Part shown: positions 6,304 to 14,019 of the stretch, piece by piece
How positions within the stretch are numbered: position 1 is the first letter of the stretch
Layout: every line of letters begins with the position of its first letter
DNA from: a virus
Virus record (IMG/VR): IMGVR_UViG_3300020404_000036
Coordinates: 1 to 30,733 of that record
Length of the DNA stretch: 30,733 bases
Direction: 5' to 3' (one strand)
Notes under the pieces: model-generated
What the model saw: the letters and a program-made list of their open reading frames with translations, nothing else
The model's database searches: none
Told to the model about the DNA's origin: nothing
Made by a program: the position numbers and the translations under genes

Positions 6304-7838
6304 TGAACACAGGAGAAGTAGCCGCACTGTATCAAAAGTGCGAAGCGCAGAGATCTCCTTACCTAACAAGGGGCCGAGACAGTTCTCGCATCACTATTCC
6401 TACCATCTTAACTGATGAGGGAAGCCAGTCAGCGAGCAAGTATCCGACTCCTTACCAGTCAGTGGGCGCTAGGGGGGTCAACAACCTGAGTTCTGCCCTC
6501 CTCCTGTCTCTCCTCCCCCCTAACGCCCCTTTCTTTCGCCTCGTATTGAAAGAAGAGGAGAAGGATAAGCTGGAGCAGCTTGGGCCTCAAGTCGTTACAG
6601 AGATTGAGAAGTCTCTGTCTAAAATTGAGCATGCTGTTGCCCGCGAAATTGAGGTCAACAATATCCGTGTAGCGACCTTCGAGGCCCTGCGGCATATCGT
6701 CGTGACGGGCAACGCCCTTCTCTACATGCCTGACGACGGCGCTATGCGGGTTATCCACCTTGATCGGTATATCGTCAAGCGTGACCCCATGGGCAATGCA
6801 CGGTGCATCATCATGAAGGAGACGGTGGCTCCCGAGATGCTCCCTGACAGCGTCCGCTCCGTAGTCCAGTCTGACATGGCGGATTACGAGAAGACAGTAG
6901 ACTTGTTTACTAAGCAAGAAGCCTTGCCAAACGGTCGAGTTGAAGTGGTCCAAGAAGTGCGCGGCCACGTAATCAGCGAAACACGAAAGACCTTTACCGC
7001 TTCTCGATCTCCTTTCATTGCTCTGAGAATGCTCAGGGTAGACGGGGAAGATTACGGACGCGGATACGTAGAGCAATACTACGGGGACTTGCAGAGCCTT
7101 GAAGGATTGACAAGGTCCATCGTAGAAGGGGCCGCAGCGTCGGCCAAGGTTTTGTTTCTCGTCAATCCGAATGGAACTACTAGGGCACGAACCCTGGCGG
7201 AGTCTCCGAATGGTGCAATTAGAGAGGGCAGCGCGGCAGACGTCAGCGTTCTTCAGACTCAGAAAGCGGCTGACTTCCAGGTGGCTCTTAGCACGATGCA
7301 GCAGATCCAAGATCGGCTTGCATACGCATTCTTACTTACAGAGTCCACAATCCGAAACGCAGAGCGTGTCACCGCCGAGGAAGTCCGACTCGTCACCCAA
7401 TCAATCGAGCGACAGCTTGGAGGAATCTACTCCGTTCTGAGTCAGGAGTTCCAACTTCCGCTCGTAAACCGGGTCATGGATCGCATGGAGAAAAAGGGCG
7501 ATATGCCTAAAATCCCACGCGACAAAATCACCCCGGCAATCGTTACTGGAATCGAAGCACTGGGTCGAGGAAATGACCTAAATAGACTCGACGTTTACCT
7601 TACCGGAATTGCTCAAGTCCTCGGCCCAGAAGCTATTAGCAAATACGTCAATATCCGTGAATACATGAACAGGAGAGCTTCGGCTCTTGGCATCGACACG
7701 AACAACTTGGTGCGGTCTGAAGAAGAGCTTCAGATGATGGAGCAGCAAGCCCAGCAACAAGCCGCGATGCAACAAATGGGACCACAGGCCATGCAAATGG
7801 CAGGACAGATGATGCAGGAGCAACCACCAGAGGAATAG
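6303..7838 (+). CDS. Portal (head-tail connector), T7 gp8-like
   Basis: Portal protein forming the dodecameric ring through which DNA is packaged and ejected. The 511 residues are close to T7 gp8 (536). Podovirus-type connector segments include VGARGVNNLSSALLLSLLPP near residue 52, DRYIVKRDPMGN near 153, the stretch around YGRGYVEQYYGDLQSLEGLT near 250 and NAERVTAEEVRLVTQSIERQ near 354. The C-terminus is rich in Gln and Met with acidic residues. It sits at the start of the head module, just before the scaffold gene, as in T7. Translation is coupled by a TAATG junction with the Pro-rich gene. Confidence 0.96.
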   Translation: MNTGEVAALYQKCEAQRSPYLTRGRDSSRITIPTILTDEGSQSASKYPTPYQSVGARGVNNLSSALLLSLLPPNAPFFRLVLKEEEKDKLEQLGPQVVTEIEKSLSKIEHAVAREIEVNNIRVATFEALRHIVVTGNALLYMPDDGAMRVIHLDRYIVKRDPMGNARCIIMKETVAPEMLPDSVRSVVQSDMADYEKTVDLFTKQEALPNGRVEVVQEVRGHVISETRKTFTASRSPFIALRMLRVDGEDYGRGYVEQYYGDLQSLEGLTRSIVEGAAASAKVLFLVNPNGTTRARTLAESPNGAIREGSAADVSVLQTQKAADFQVALSTMQQIQDRLAYAFLLTESTIRNAERVTAEEVRLVTQSIERQLGGIYSVLSQEFQLPLVNRVMDRMEKKGDMPKIPRDKITPAIVTGIEALGRGNDLNRLDVYLTGIAQVLGPEAISKYVNIREYMNRRASALGIDTNNLVRSEEELQMMEQQAQQQAAMQQMGPQAMQMAGQMMQEQPPEE

Positions 7839-7846
7839 GTTGAGTA

Positions 7847-8602
7847 ATGGCAGACTATCAAAAAGTAGAAATTGTTAGGGACGAGTCAGGACCCTACTCT
7901 GACGAGGACACTCAAAAAATTGAACAGCAAGAGCAGCCACAAGAAGCTGAGGAGTATCAAGAAGAGGAGCGCCCTGAATGGCTCCCCGATAAGTTTAGTT
8001 CCCCAGAAGAACTGGCGAAGGCGTATTCGGAACTCCAGTCCAGCTACACTCGGCAGAGGCAGGTGGACGAGAATGAGGGAGACTCTGAGCAGCCTTCAGA
8101 AAGCCAGGGCTTTGACTTTACGCGATACAGTGACGAGTTTGCCGAGAACGGAGACCTCAGCGATGACTCGATTGAGGCTATCGAAGCTCAGGGCATTCCG
8201 CGAGAAATGATCGACGGTTACATCGCCGGTCAACAAGCTCTACTAGACGCTCAGTTTAATTCAATCTACAGCGAAGTAGGAGGCGAAGACGCCTACAACG
8301 ACATGATTGAATGGGCGGGCGATAACTTGCCCGAAGGCGAGCAAAACGCATTTAACCGAGCCATTATGGAAGGCACTGATGACGACATGATGTTCGCCAT
8401 CCGTGGTCTTGCTATGCGCTACGGGTCTCAAGGAGGCGGTGCTCAGCCGCTTGTTCAGGGAAGCACTTCACCTTCGGGTGCATCTGGAGGGTTCAACTCG
8501 CTAGCCGAACTTACTGCTGCGATGAAGGACCCGCGTTACAACAAGGATCCTGCTTACCGTAAGCAGATCGAAACCCGACTTTCTGTATCTAATATTCTCT
8601 AA
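7847..8602 (+). CDS. Capsid assembly scaffold, T7 gp9-like
   Basis: Scaffolding protein that directs prohead assembly and leaves before DNA fills the head. It is 251 residues (T7 gp9 is 307) and very acidic and Gln/Glu-rich in the N-terminal third. PEWLPDKFSSPEELAKAYSE near residue 43 is the element I know from scaffold proteins of this group. A helical middle follows, with IDGYIAGQQALLDAQFNSI and EWAGDNLPEGEQNAFNRAI. The C-terminus has DPRYNKDPAYRKQIETRL, a pattern also common in these scaffolds. It lies directly between portal and head genes. Its stop overlaps the next small gene as TAATG. Confidence 0.93.
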   Translation: MADYQKVEIVRDESGPYSDEDTQKIEQQEQPQEAEEYQEEERPEWLPDKFSSPEELAKAYSELQSSYTRQRQVDENEGDSEQPSESQGFDFTRYSDEFAENGDLSDDSIEAIEAQGIPREMIDGYIAGQQALLDAQFNSIYSEVGGEDAYNDMIEWAGDNLPEGEQNAFNRAIMEGTDDDMMFAIRGLAMRYGSQGGGAQPLVQGSTSPSGASGGFNSLAELTAAMKDPRYNKDPAYRKQIETRLSVSNIL

Positions 8603-8778
8603 TGGCTAAGAAACGCTCTAGTCTCAAGGTAGGCAAAAAGAAGCCTACTCCAACTAAACCTGCTCTATGGGCAAAGGCAAAGGCTGAGGCAAAGCGCAAG
8701 TTTAAGGTATACCCGTCTGCCTACGCTAATGGGTATGCGGCTAAGCGTTACAAGGCTATGGGTGGAGGCTGGCGATGA
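8602..8778 (+). CDS. Small basic protein A (marine-phage type)
   Basis: A 58-residue Lys-rich protein I translated directly: MAKKRSSLKVGKKK, then PALWAKAKAEAKRKFKVYPS, then AYANGYAAKRYKAMGGGWR. The KFKVYPSAYANGYAAK core with a Gly-Trp ending is a pattern I recognise from short proteins in marine tailed phages, with no known function. It starts in a TAATG junction with the scaffold stop and ends in an ATGA overlap with the next small gene, so it is very likely translated. Its high positive charge would suit nucleic-acid contact, but this is inference. The first bases, aatggctaag, match the starts of two other small basic genes near 27.4-27.7 kb. Confidence 0.8.
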   Translation: MAKKRSSLKVGKKKPTPTKPALWAKAKAEAKRKFKVYPSAYANGYAAKRYKAMGGGWR

Positions 8779-8939
8779 AAAAGAAACAAAACAAACTAAC
8801 TCCCCGTCAACAGCAGACGATGAAGAAGCACTCCAAGCATCACAGTCCTAAGCACATGAAGATGATGGAGCGGCTTATGATCAAGGGCTCTAGCTTTTCC
8901 GCTGCTCACAAAGTAGCTATGAAGAAGGCAGGAAAGTAA
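8775..8939 (+). CDS. Small basic protein B, His/Met/Lys-rich
   Basis: A 54-residue protein read directly from the sequence: MKKKQNKLTPRQQQTMKKHS, then KHHSPKHMKMMERLMIKGSS, then FSAAHKVAMKKAGK. The LTPRQ--TMKKHSKHH start and the KG-SFSAAH--A-KK-G end are a pattern I know from small proteins in marine myo- and podoviruses, function unknown. It is predicted as two helices with five His and many Lys. It is locked between neighbours by ATGA at 8775 and TAATG at 8937-8941, giving strong context for translation despite its size. A role in DNA or capsid binding is only a guess from charge and from its place before the major capsid gene. Confidence 0.78.
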   Translation: MKKKQNKLTPRQQQTMKKHSKHHSPKHMKMMERLMIKGSSFSAAHKVAMKKAGK

Positions 8940-9199
8940 TGGCTTACAAGGGCGGTTTGCGTAAGTGGTTCAAGGAAGACTGGCGAGACATTAAAACGGG
9001 CAAAGCCTGTGGTCGCAAGTCTGCTAAGGACTCAAGCCGTCCCTATCCCGCATGCCGACCCAAGGCTGTAGCAGATCGCATGAGCAAGTCCGAAAAGCGC
9101 AGTGCCGCAAGTAAGAAGACTAGCTCTAAGAGATACTCTGGCTACTCTGTAACAGCAGGCGGCAGGCGACGTAGGCGGCTAGCAATTAAGAAAAAATAA
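8939..9199 (+). CDS. Small basic protein C, DUF5872-like
   Basis: An 86-residue, strongly basic protein. GGLRKWFKEDWRDIKTG, then ACGRKSAKDSSRPYPACRP, then a tail of Lys, Arg and Ser (MSKSEKRSAASKK) ending in RRRRRLAIKKK. The arrangement G-L-KWF-EDW-DI followed by CGRKSA and YP-C is the pattern I associate with DUF5872, a domain of unknown function in marine viruses. The two Cys (CGR and ACR) could bind a metal or form a disulphide. It is third in the chain of overlapping small genes between scaffold and capsid, with single-base TAATG overlaps at both ends. Family naming is from memory of the motif. Confidence 0.75.
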   Translation: MAYKGGLRKWFKEDWRDIKTGKACGRKSAKDSSRPYPACRPKAVADRMSKSEKRSAASKKTSSKRYSGYSVTAGGRRRRRLAIKKK

Positions 9200-9513
9200 T
9201 GCGGTACTTTCTACTTATTACTCTACCCTTTCTGTTTTGTTCTTGTGGTGTCTTTGATTCAGGCCAAGTTGAGCTTGCTATGCAAGTCATTGAGCAGATG
9301 GAAATCAAAGATACTATTACGGCTCAACAAGCTGAAGCTCTACGACAGGCTTTGGCGACTAATACGGGAGAACCCTGGTATTATCAGCTTGGCCGAGTTG
9401 CTATCGAAGTGGCTCTTGCAGTTGCTGGCGTGCGTATTTGGCGCGGCCCTGCTGCTGGTGCTGCTGAGCGAGTTGCTCGCGCTGCTATGAAGAACCGGGT
9501 CACTCCTGCTTAA
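9199..9513 (+). CDS. Putative lipoprotein / small membrane protein
   Basis: A 104-residue protein with a short N-terminal hydrophobic segment (residues 3-16) ending FLFCSCG. This is an imperfect lipobox with Cys16 as the possible lipid-bearing residue. A soluble helical part follows (AMQVIEQMEIKDTITAQQ), then a second hydrophobic stretch, VAIEVALAVAGVRIW near residues 67-81, and a basic Ala/Arg-rich end. It could be inner-membrane anchored, exported, or act in lysis or superinfection exclusion. None of this is shown. It closes the small-gene chain before the capsid leader, an odd place for a membrane protein. Start is by TAATG coupling to the preceding gene. Confidence 0.65.
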   Translation: MRYFLLITLPFLFCSCGVFDSGQVELAMQVIEQMEIKDTITAQQAEALRQALATNTGEPWYYQLGRVAIEVALAVAGVRIWRGPAAGAAERVARAAMKNRVTPA

Positions 9514-9522
9514 TGAACCACT

Positions 9523-9538
9523 GGCCCCTCACGGGGCC
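9523..9538 (+). promoter_or_regulatory. GC hairpin in the capsid leader
   Basis: A perfect 6-base-pair stem, ggcccc / ggggcc, with loop tcac, lies ten bases after the lipoprotein stop. No T-run follows directly, so a classical Rho-independent terminator is unlikely. An RNA-processing or stability element for the capsid transcript is possible. The rest of the 168-base leader (9514-9681) holds a weaker 5-bp hairpin (gtaac 9598-9602 / gttac 9608-9612), a T-rich tract at 9634-9643, and the capsid ribosome site AGGAG at 9668-9672. A phage promoter would be expected here, but I could not identify one. Confidence 0.45.
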
Positions 9539-9681
9539 TACTGGACGATGGCGATGTCGAGGAACTACAACTTCGGCCCGCTGCGGTGGATAACTGAGTA
9601 ACTCTTGGTTACCGAGACTAGGCCATCAAAACCTTTTCTTTTTAACCAATCCCAAAACATCCTTAATAGGAGTTACTTAGA

Positions 9682-10827
9682 ATGTCTCTTGACAATAATG
9701 TCTCACGGCTTGGTCAATCGAACCTCACTGGTGACGTTGACGCGCTGTTCCTGAAGGTCTTCAGTGGTGAAGTTCTCACTACGTTTGAAGAGAACAACAT
9801 CATGATGCCGCTCCACCGGGTGCGGACGATCAGCAGTGGTAAGACAGCGCAATTTCCGACCACTGGCGTCGCGGAAGCCAAGTACCACACTCCTGGTGAG
9901 TCGTTGTTCGGTGACGAATACGATTCGGGCAACACTGATCCGGCCTACCTGTCGCGTATTAAGCACGCAGAGCGGACGATCAGCATTGACGGTGTGCTCA
10001 CGGCTTCGGCGTTCCTGGCTGACATCGATGAAGCGAAGAACCACTACGAGGTTCGGAGCATCTACTCGACTGAAATCGGTCGTCAGTTGGCTTACCACGC
10101 TGACCGTGCCATCATGCACACGTTCATTGCTGGTGCGCGGGCTACTGCGGATCGCTTCACTGCATCGGGTGGATCTTGGTCTGCGGGCAACAAGTATCTG
10201 GGCGCGGAAGTCTTGATGGCTCAAGCCGCGAACGCGACTGCTGCTAGCGGATCTGAGCTTGTTGCTGACAATGTCACTCTTGACCTTGACGGCACTTCGA
10301 CGGCTGTGGCTGTTACTGGCGCAAACATCGTTAAGGGCCTGTTTACGGTTGCTCGACTGATGGACGAAAAGAACGTAGCCCAAGCGGGCCGTTACTGCGT
10401 CCTGAACCCGACCAACTACTACAAGCTCGTCAACGAGGATAAGGATGTCATCAACCGTGACTTTGGCAACGACGGTAACGGCTCGCTGGCCCAAGGCAAC
10501 ATTGTCTCGGTCGCGGGTATCAGTATCCTGAAGTCGAACCACGTCCCGAACACTAACCTCGCGGGGTCGCTGTTCGACAATGCGGCGATCAACAACAACC
10601 CGTTCAACTCGGCGGGCACGGCGGGTTACTCTGCTGACTTCACCGGGACGGAAGGCGTCGTCTTCCAGACTGAAGGTGTCGGCACCGTCAAGTTGATGGA
10701 TCTCGCCATGGAGTCGGAATACTTCATGGAGCGCCTCGGCACGATGATGATGGCGAAGTACGCGATGGGTCACGGCATCCTCCGTGAAGAGTGCTGCTAC
10801 ACTCTTAAGACGGCCCAGGGTGGCTAA
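9682..10827 (+). CDS. Major capsid protein, T7 gp10-like
   Basis: Major head protein with the HK97-type fold of T7 gp10A. It is 381 residues (gp10A is 345, gp10B 398). Typical segments are DALFLKVFSGEVLTTFEENN near residue 20, GKTAQFPTTGVAEAKYHTPG near 53, the stretch around IDEAKNHYEVRSIYSTEIGR near 115, and late LMDLAMESEYFMERLG near 340. The ribosome site AGGAG lies 9 bases before the ATG. It is preceded by its own leader and followed by a strong hairpin, which suits a highly expressed gene. Codon choice is GC-richer than in the ejection genes: a 60-base sample at 10561-10620 has 39 G/C. I saw no convincing slippery site for a gp10B-like frameshift product. Confidence 0.97.
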   Translation: MSLDNNVSRLGQSNLTGDVDALFLKVFSGEVLTTFEENNIMMPLHRVRTISSGKTAQFPTTGVAEAKYHTPGESLFGDEYDSGNTDPAYLSRIKHAERTISIDGVLTASAFLADIDEAKNHYEVRSIYSTEIGRQLAYHADRAIMHTFIAGARATADRFTASGGSWSAGNKYLGAEVLMAQAANATAASGSELVADNVTLDLDGTSTAVAVTGANIVKGLFTVARLMDEKNVAQAGRYCVLNPTNYYKLVNEDKDVINRDFGNDGNGSLAQGNIVSVAGISILKSNHVPNTNLAGSLFDNAAINNNPFNSAGTAGYSADFTGTEGVVFQTEGVGTVKLMDLAMESEYFMERLGTMMMAKYAMGHGILREECCYTLKTAQGG

Positions 10828-10836
10828 TCTAGCTAC

Positions 10837-10863
10837 GGGTGCCCCGGTCTAACTGGGGCACCC
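10837..10863 (+). terminator. Perfect 9-bp hairpin after the capsid gene
   Basis: gggtgcccc (10837-10845) and ggggcaccc (10855-10863) form a perfect stem with a 9-base loop, between the capsid stop and the tail tube A start. This is the position of the T7 terminator T-phi, which lowers expression of genes after 10. No T-run follows, so it may instead be a processing or stability structure. The stem contains GGGCACCC in both orientations, which as I recall is the core of the Syn5 phage RNA polymerase promoter, so a promoter function is an alternative. Confidence 0.55.
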
Positions 10864-10885
10864 ACCCACATACCAAGGAACATCA

Positions 10886-11500
10886 ATGGCTATTGCAAGA
10901 ACAACTGAACTACAAGCAGTCAACACCATGCTGTCGGCTGTTGGTGAGCCTCCAATCAACAACTTGGAAGGGCAGAAGAATGCTGATGCTGCCATCGCCA
11001 AGAACATTCTAGATGAAGTAAGCAGTGAGGTGCAAACCCACGGCTGGCACTTCAACACTCAGCTTAAGGTTGAGTTAAGCCCTAACTCTAGCAGCGAGAT
11101 CATCCTGGATGACAACGTCGTCCGTGTGGACACGGCAGGCACTACAAACGGTCTGATTGATAATCGCGACATTGTTCAGCGAGGGGGCAAGCTATTTGAC
11201 CGAACTAACAATACCTCTACGTTCACTAAGTCTGTCAAGGCTACGGTGATCTACCTCTTGAATTGGGACGACATCCCAGAACCTGCGCGGCGCTACATCA
11301 CGGTGCGTGCCGCTCGGATCTTCCAAGATCGCATGGTTGGCTCTCAGGCACACCACTCTTTCTCTAGGGAGGATGAAGTCCGCGCCCGTGCCCTTCTCCG
11401 TGAGTTCGAGATGGATACCGGCGATTATTCTATTTTCGATAACTACGACACATTCAACATCGTAGCTAGGCCCCTCGTTAACCGTTCGGACATCATCTAA
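10886..11500 (+). CDS. Tail tube protein A (adaptor), T7 gp11-like
   Basis: Adaptor ring protein between portal and nozzle in the short tail. It is 204 residues (T7 gp11 is 196). The N-terminal part, ELQAVNTMLSAVGEPPIN near residue 8, followed by ILDEVSSEVQTHGWHFNT near 42, is diagnostic of this family. DDIPEPARRYITVRAARIFQDR near 127 in the C-terminal helical part is equally typical. It ends in a TAATG junction with the gp12-like gene, as a matched pair of tail proteins. Its start lies 22 bases after the post-capsid hairpin, with CAAGGAA upstream of the ATG. Confidence 0.95.
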   Translation: MAIARTTELQAVNTMLSAVGEPPINNLEGQKNADAAIAKNILDEVSSEVQTHGWHFNTQLKVELSPNSSSEIILDDNVVRVDTAGTTNGLIDNRDIVQRGGKLFDRTNNTSTFTKSVKATVIYLLNWDDIPEPARRYITVRAARIFQDRMVGSQAHHSFSREDEVRARALLREFEMDTGDYSIFDNYDTFNIVARPLVNRSDII

Positions 11501-14019
11501 TGCCCCTGATCTCTACGAGCTTTCCCAACCTTAATGGTGGCGTTTCTCAGCAGCCTGCTTCTCAACGGCTCGAAACCCAGTGCGAAGCTCAAGAGAACGC
11601 CCTGCCCCTGGTCATCGGGGGTCTGGTCAAGAGGCCCCCTACTCAGAACGTAGGCCAGCTAAAACAAGCCGGTGGTGCGTCTCTCGACCTAGAAAGCTCT
11701 TTCATCCACTTTCTTCAAAGAGATGAGAATGAGAAGTATGTCCTGTCGGTGAAGACTGACGGATCGTTGCGCGTTCACGACATTGCTGATGGCGTTATCA
11801 AGACAGTCACAGTAGACGACGCTAGCTCTACTACTTACCTCGCAGACTCGGCTCCTCAAGACAACCTAAGAGCCATGACTGTGGGTGACATTACGTGGTT
11901 GCTGAATACGTCCAAGACCGTTGCGATGACGTCAGATACTGCTGCCGCAAATCCGCACGCTCACTCGGCTTTGTTGTGGATCAGGAACAGCGGACCTGGG
12001 TTTAGGATTACAGTCACGATCGGGTCTAGCACGGCTGAGGTAGAACACACTTTTGACCCGACTCCTGATAACACTAATGATTTTCCAGACCCTACTGGTC
12101 CTAGGACGCAAGACGTTGCTGCGGGGCTGCGAATAGGAAGCCTAGAAACGAGCGTAAAAGACACGACATACTCTGGAGTGGCTGGCGGCTTGAACGGGAT
12201 TAGCGGTATCACAGCAATTCAGTCTGGCAGTGTTCTCTACATCCACAGCAGCAGCGATTTCCAGATTACGGTAGAAGACTCTCTGGGGGACAACGCTCAC
12301 AATCTTATCAAAGGTGAAGCTCAAGAGTTTGCCGATCTTCCTGGTAACGCTTACAACGGTCAAGTTATCAAAGTAGCCGGTTTGCCTGAGTCTGCTGTGG
12401 ACGATTACTTTGTTAAGTTTGAAGCAAACGACCTGTCTACGGTCGGCATGGGCAGCGGCATTTGGGTAGAGACAGCCGAGCCTGGGATCAAGACTACGAT
12501 TGATCCAGACACTATGCCTCAGGTCCTGGTCCGACTGGCTAACGGCAACTTCCTACTCAAGAAAGCTGATGGAACCGAACCGTCGCCAAGCTCCGGGGGC
12601 GATAACGGTCTTCCTGACCTCTGGCCGACACTCAAGTTTAATGAACGGACTACTGGTTCCAACCTAACTAACCCACTGCCGTCGTTTGTCGATTCAAAGA
12701 TTAACGACATGGCCTACTTCAAGGGGCGACTGTGCTTCATCAGCGGCGAGGACGTTGCCCTGAGCGAGGCAGGTGAGTTCTTTAACTTCTTCCGCACTAC
12801 GGTCACTCAGCTACTGGACTCTGCTCCGATTGATGTAGGTGTAGGTGGAACAGACGTAAACAGGCTCAACAGAGCTGTGCCCTTCAGCGACCGACTCGTC
12901 GTGTTCTCTGAGCGAGCGCAGTTTATCGTGCAGGGAGTTCCGATTCTTAGCCCTACAACGGCCACAGTTACTAGAGCTACTACGTTTAACTCGTCAGGGA
13001 CCTGTTCTCCTGCGCTGGCAGGCAACACTTTGTTCTTCCCGTTTAGCCGAGGAACATTCAGCGGCGTTCGGGAGTTCTACAAGACTAACGAGACTGACAT
13101 CAACTTTGACGCCACCGAGTCTACGATCCAGGTTCCGAAGTATATCGAAGGACAGATCAAGTCGATGACGGTTTCTAACCATGACGACATCATGGTTATC
13201 CGCGCAGCATCCGGGTCAACGCTGTATGCATACAAGTTCTTTAGGACTTCTCAGGGTCGAGTCCAATCAGCTTGGTTTAGTCTAGTCTTTCCTGAAGCAA
13301 ACATCCTTGAGATCGGGTTCTTGCAGCAGTCTCTCTACATGGTAATCAAGCGAGGCTCGGAGACCTATCTAGAGAAGATGGACTTGCAGACAGGCAAGGT
13401 AGACACAGGGTCTACATACGTCACGTCTCTGGACCGACGCGTTCAGAAGACCCCAGGGTCCCCTGGGACTACGATTACTCTGGATTCAGACTACGTCTTG
13501 AGCACGGCTGAACAGGCTATTGTTCAAGTTGTTTCAACTGACGGTGAGGTGATGACGATTGACTCAACCACCTCTTCGTCAATTACTTTGAAAGAAACCT
13601 TTACAGCCAGCGAGTCATTCTTCATCGGCCTTCCCTACACGATGCGGTATGAGATTACTAAGCCCATGCTTAAGCGGTCTCGTTCAGAGGCAGGCAGCAT
13701 AGAATTAGTTGCTACCGGAAGACATCAGATTCGCTATATGACAGTCGTGTATGACGATACTGCCTTCTTTAAAGTAAAGATTACTCCTGAGGTGGCGGAC
13801 GCCGATGGGACATCCGTCGAGTATCCGTTCAGCGGGCGCTTCCTGTCTACTGGTGGCTTCCTAGGTCAACTGCCCAAGGCTGACGGCAAGTTCCGCTTTC
13901 CTGTGTTCGCCGAGTCTGATGCAGTAAAGATTGAGATTGAGAACGACTCTCCGTTCCCTAGCAACATTCAATCTCTTCAGTTTGAGGCTCAGTATACTGA
14001 CAGGAGTCAGCGTCAGTGA
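11500..14019 (+). CDS. Tail tube protein B (nozzle), T7 gp12-like
   Basis: Nozzle protein forming the distal tail tube. It is 839 residues (T7 gp12 is 794). The start, ISTSFPNLNGGVSQQPASQR then ETQCEAQENALP, is the standard opening of this family and includes the GGVSQQP signature. Further typical parts are DMAYFKGRLCFISGEDVALSE near residue 405, the stretch around FSDRLVVFSERAQFIVQG near 462 and a strand-rich C-terminus (FRFPVFAESDAVKIEIENDS near 804). The stop overlaps the gp13-like start as GTGA at 14016-14019. Confidence 0.96.
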   Translation: MPLISTSFPNLNGGVSQQPASQRLETQCEAQENALPLVIGGLVKRPPTQNVGQLKQAGGASLDLESSFIHFLQRDENEKYVLSVKTDGSLRVHDIADGVIKTVTVDDASSTTYLADSAPQDNLRAMTVGDITWLLNTSKTVAMTSDTAAANPHAHSALLWIRNSGPGFRITVTIGSSTAEVEHTFDPTPDNTNDFPDPTGPRTQDVAAGLRIGSLETSVKDTTYSGVAGGLNGISGITAIQSGSVLYIHSSSDFQITVEDSLGDNAHNLIKGEAQEFADLPGNAYNGQVIKVAGLPESAVDDYFVKFEANDLSTVGMGSGIWVETAEPGIKTTIDPDTMPQVLVRLANGNFLLKKADGTEPSPSSGGDNGLPDLWPTLKFNERTTGSNLTNPLPSFVDSKINDMAYFKGRLCFISGEDVALSEAGEFFNFFRTTVTQLLDSAPIDVGVGGTDVNRLNRAVPFSDRLVVFSERAQFIVQGVPILSPTTATVTRATTFNSSGTCSPALAGNTLFFPFSRGTFSGVREFYKTNETDINFDATESTIQVPKYIEGQIKSMTVSNHDDIMVIRAASGSTLYAYKFFRTSQGRVQSAWFSLVFPEANILEIGFLQQSLYMVIKRGSETYLEKMDLQTGKVDTGSTYVTSLDRRVQKTPGSPGTTITLDSDYVLSTAEQAIVQVVSTDGEVMTIDSTTSSSITLKETFTASESFFIGLPYTMRYEITKPMLKRSRSEAGSIELVATGRHQIRYMTVVYDDTAFFKVKITPEVADADGTSVEYPFSGRFLSTGGFLGQLPKADGKFRFPVFAESDAVKIEIENDSPFPSNIQSLQFEAQYTDRSQRQ

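Noticed and set aside
6459-7310. Minus-strand ORF of 283 codons opposite the portal gene
   Set aside because: Antisense shadow of an unmistakable portal gene, with no ribosome site or domain seen.
7171-7440. 89-codon plus-strand ORF within the portal gene
   Set aside because: Overlaps the portal completely in another frame, with Ser/Arg-rich shadow composition and no independent signals.
9634-9643. T-rich tract as a Rho-independent terminator before the capsid gene
   Set aside because: No stable stem lies directly upstream of the T-run. The GC hairpin is about 95 bases away.
9703-10773. Minus-strand ORF of 356 codons opposite the major capsid gene
   Set aside because: It is the antisense shadow of the capsid gene, produced by that gene's codon bias. 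It is Arg/Val-rich, has no recognisable domain, and every accepted gene here is on the plus strand.
10790-10850. Possible T7 gp10B-like frameshift at the capsid 3' end
   Set aside because: No convincing slippery sequence near the stop, and no downstream frame giving a sensible extension before the tail tube gene.
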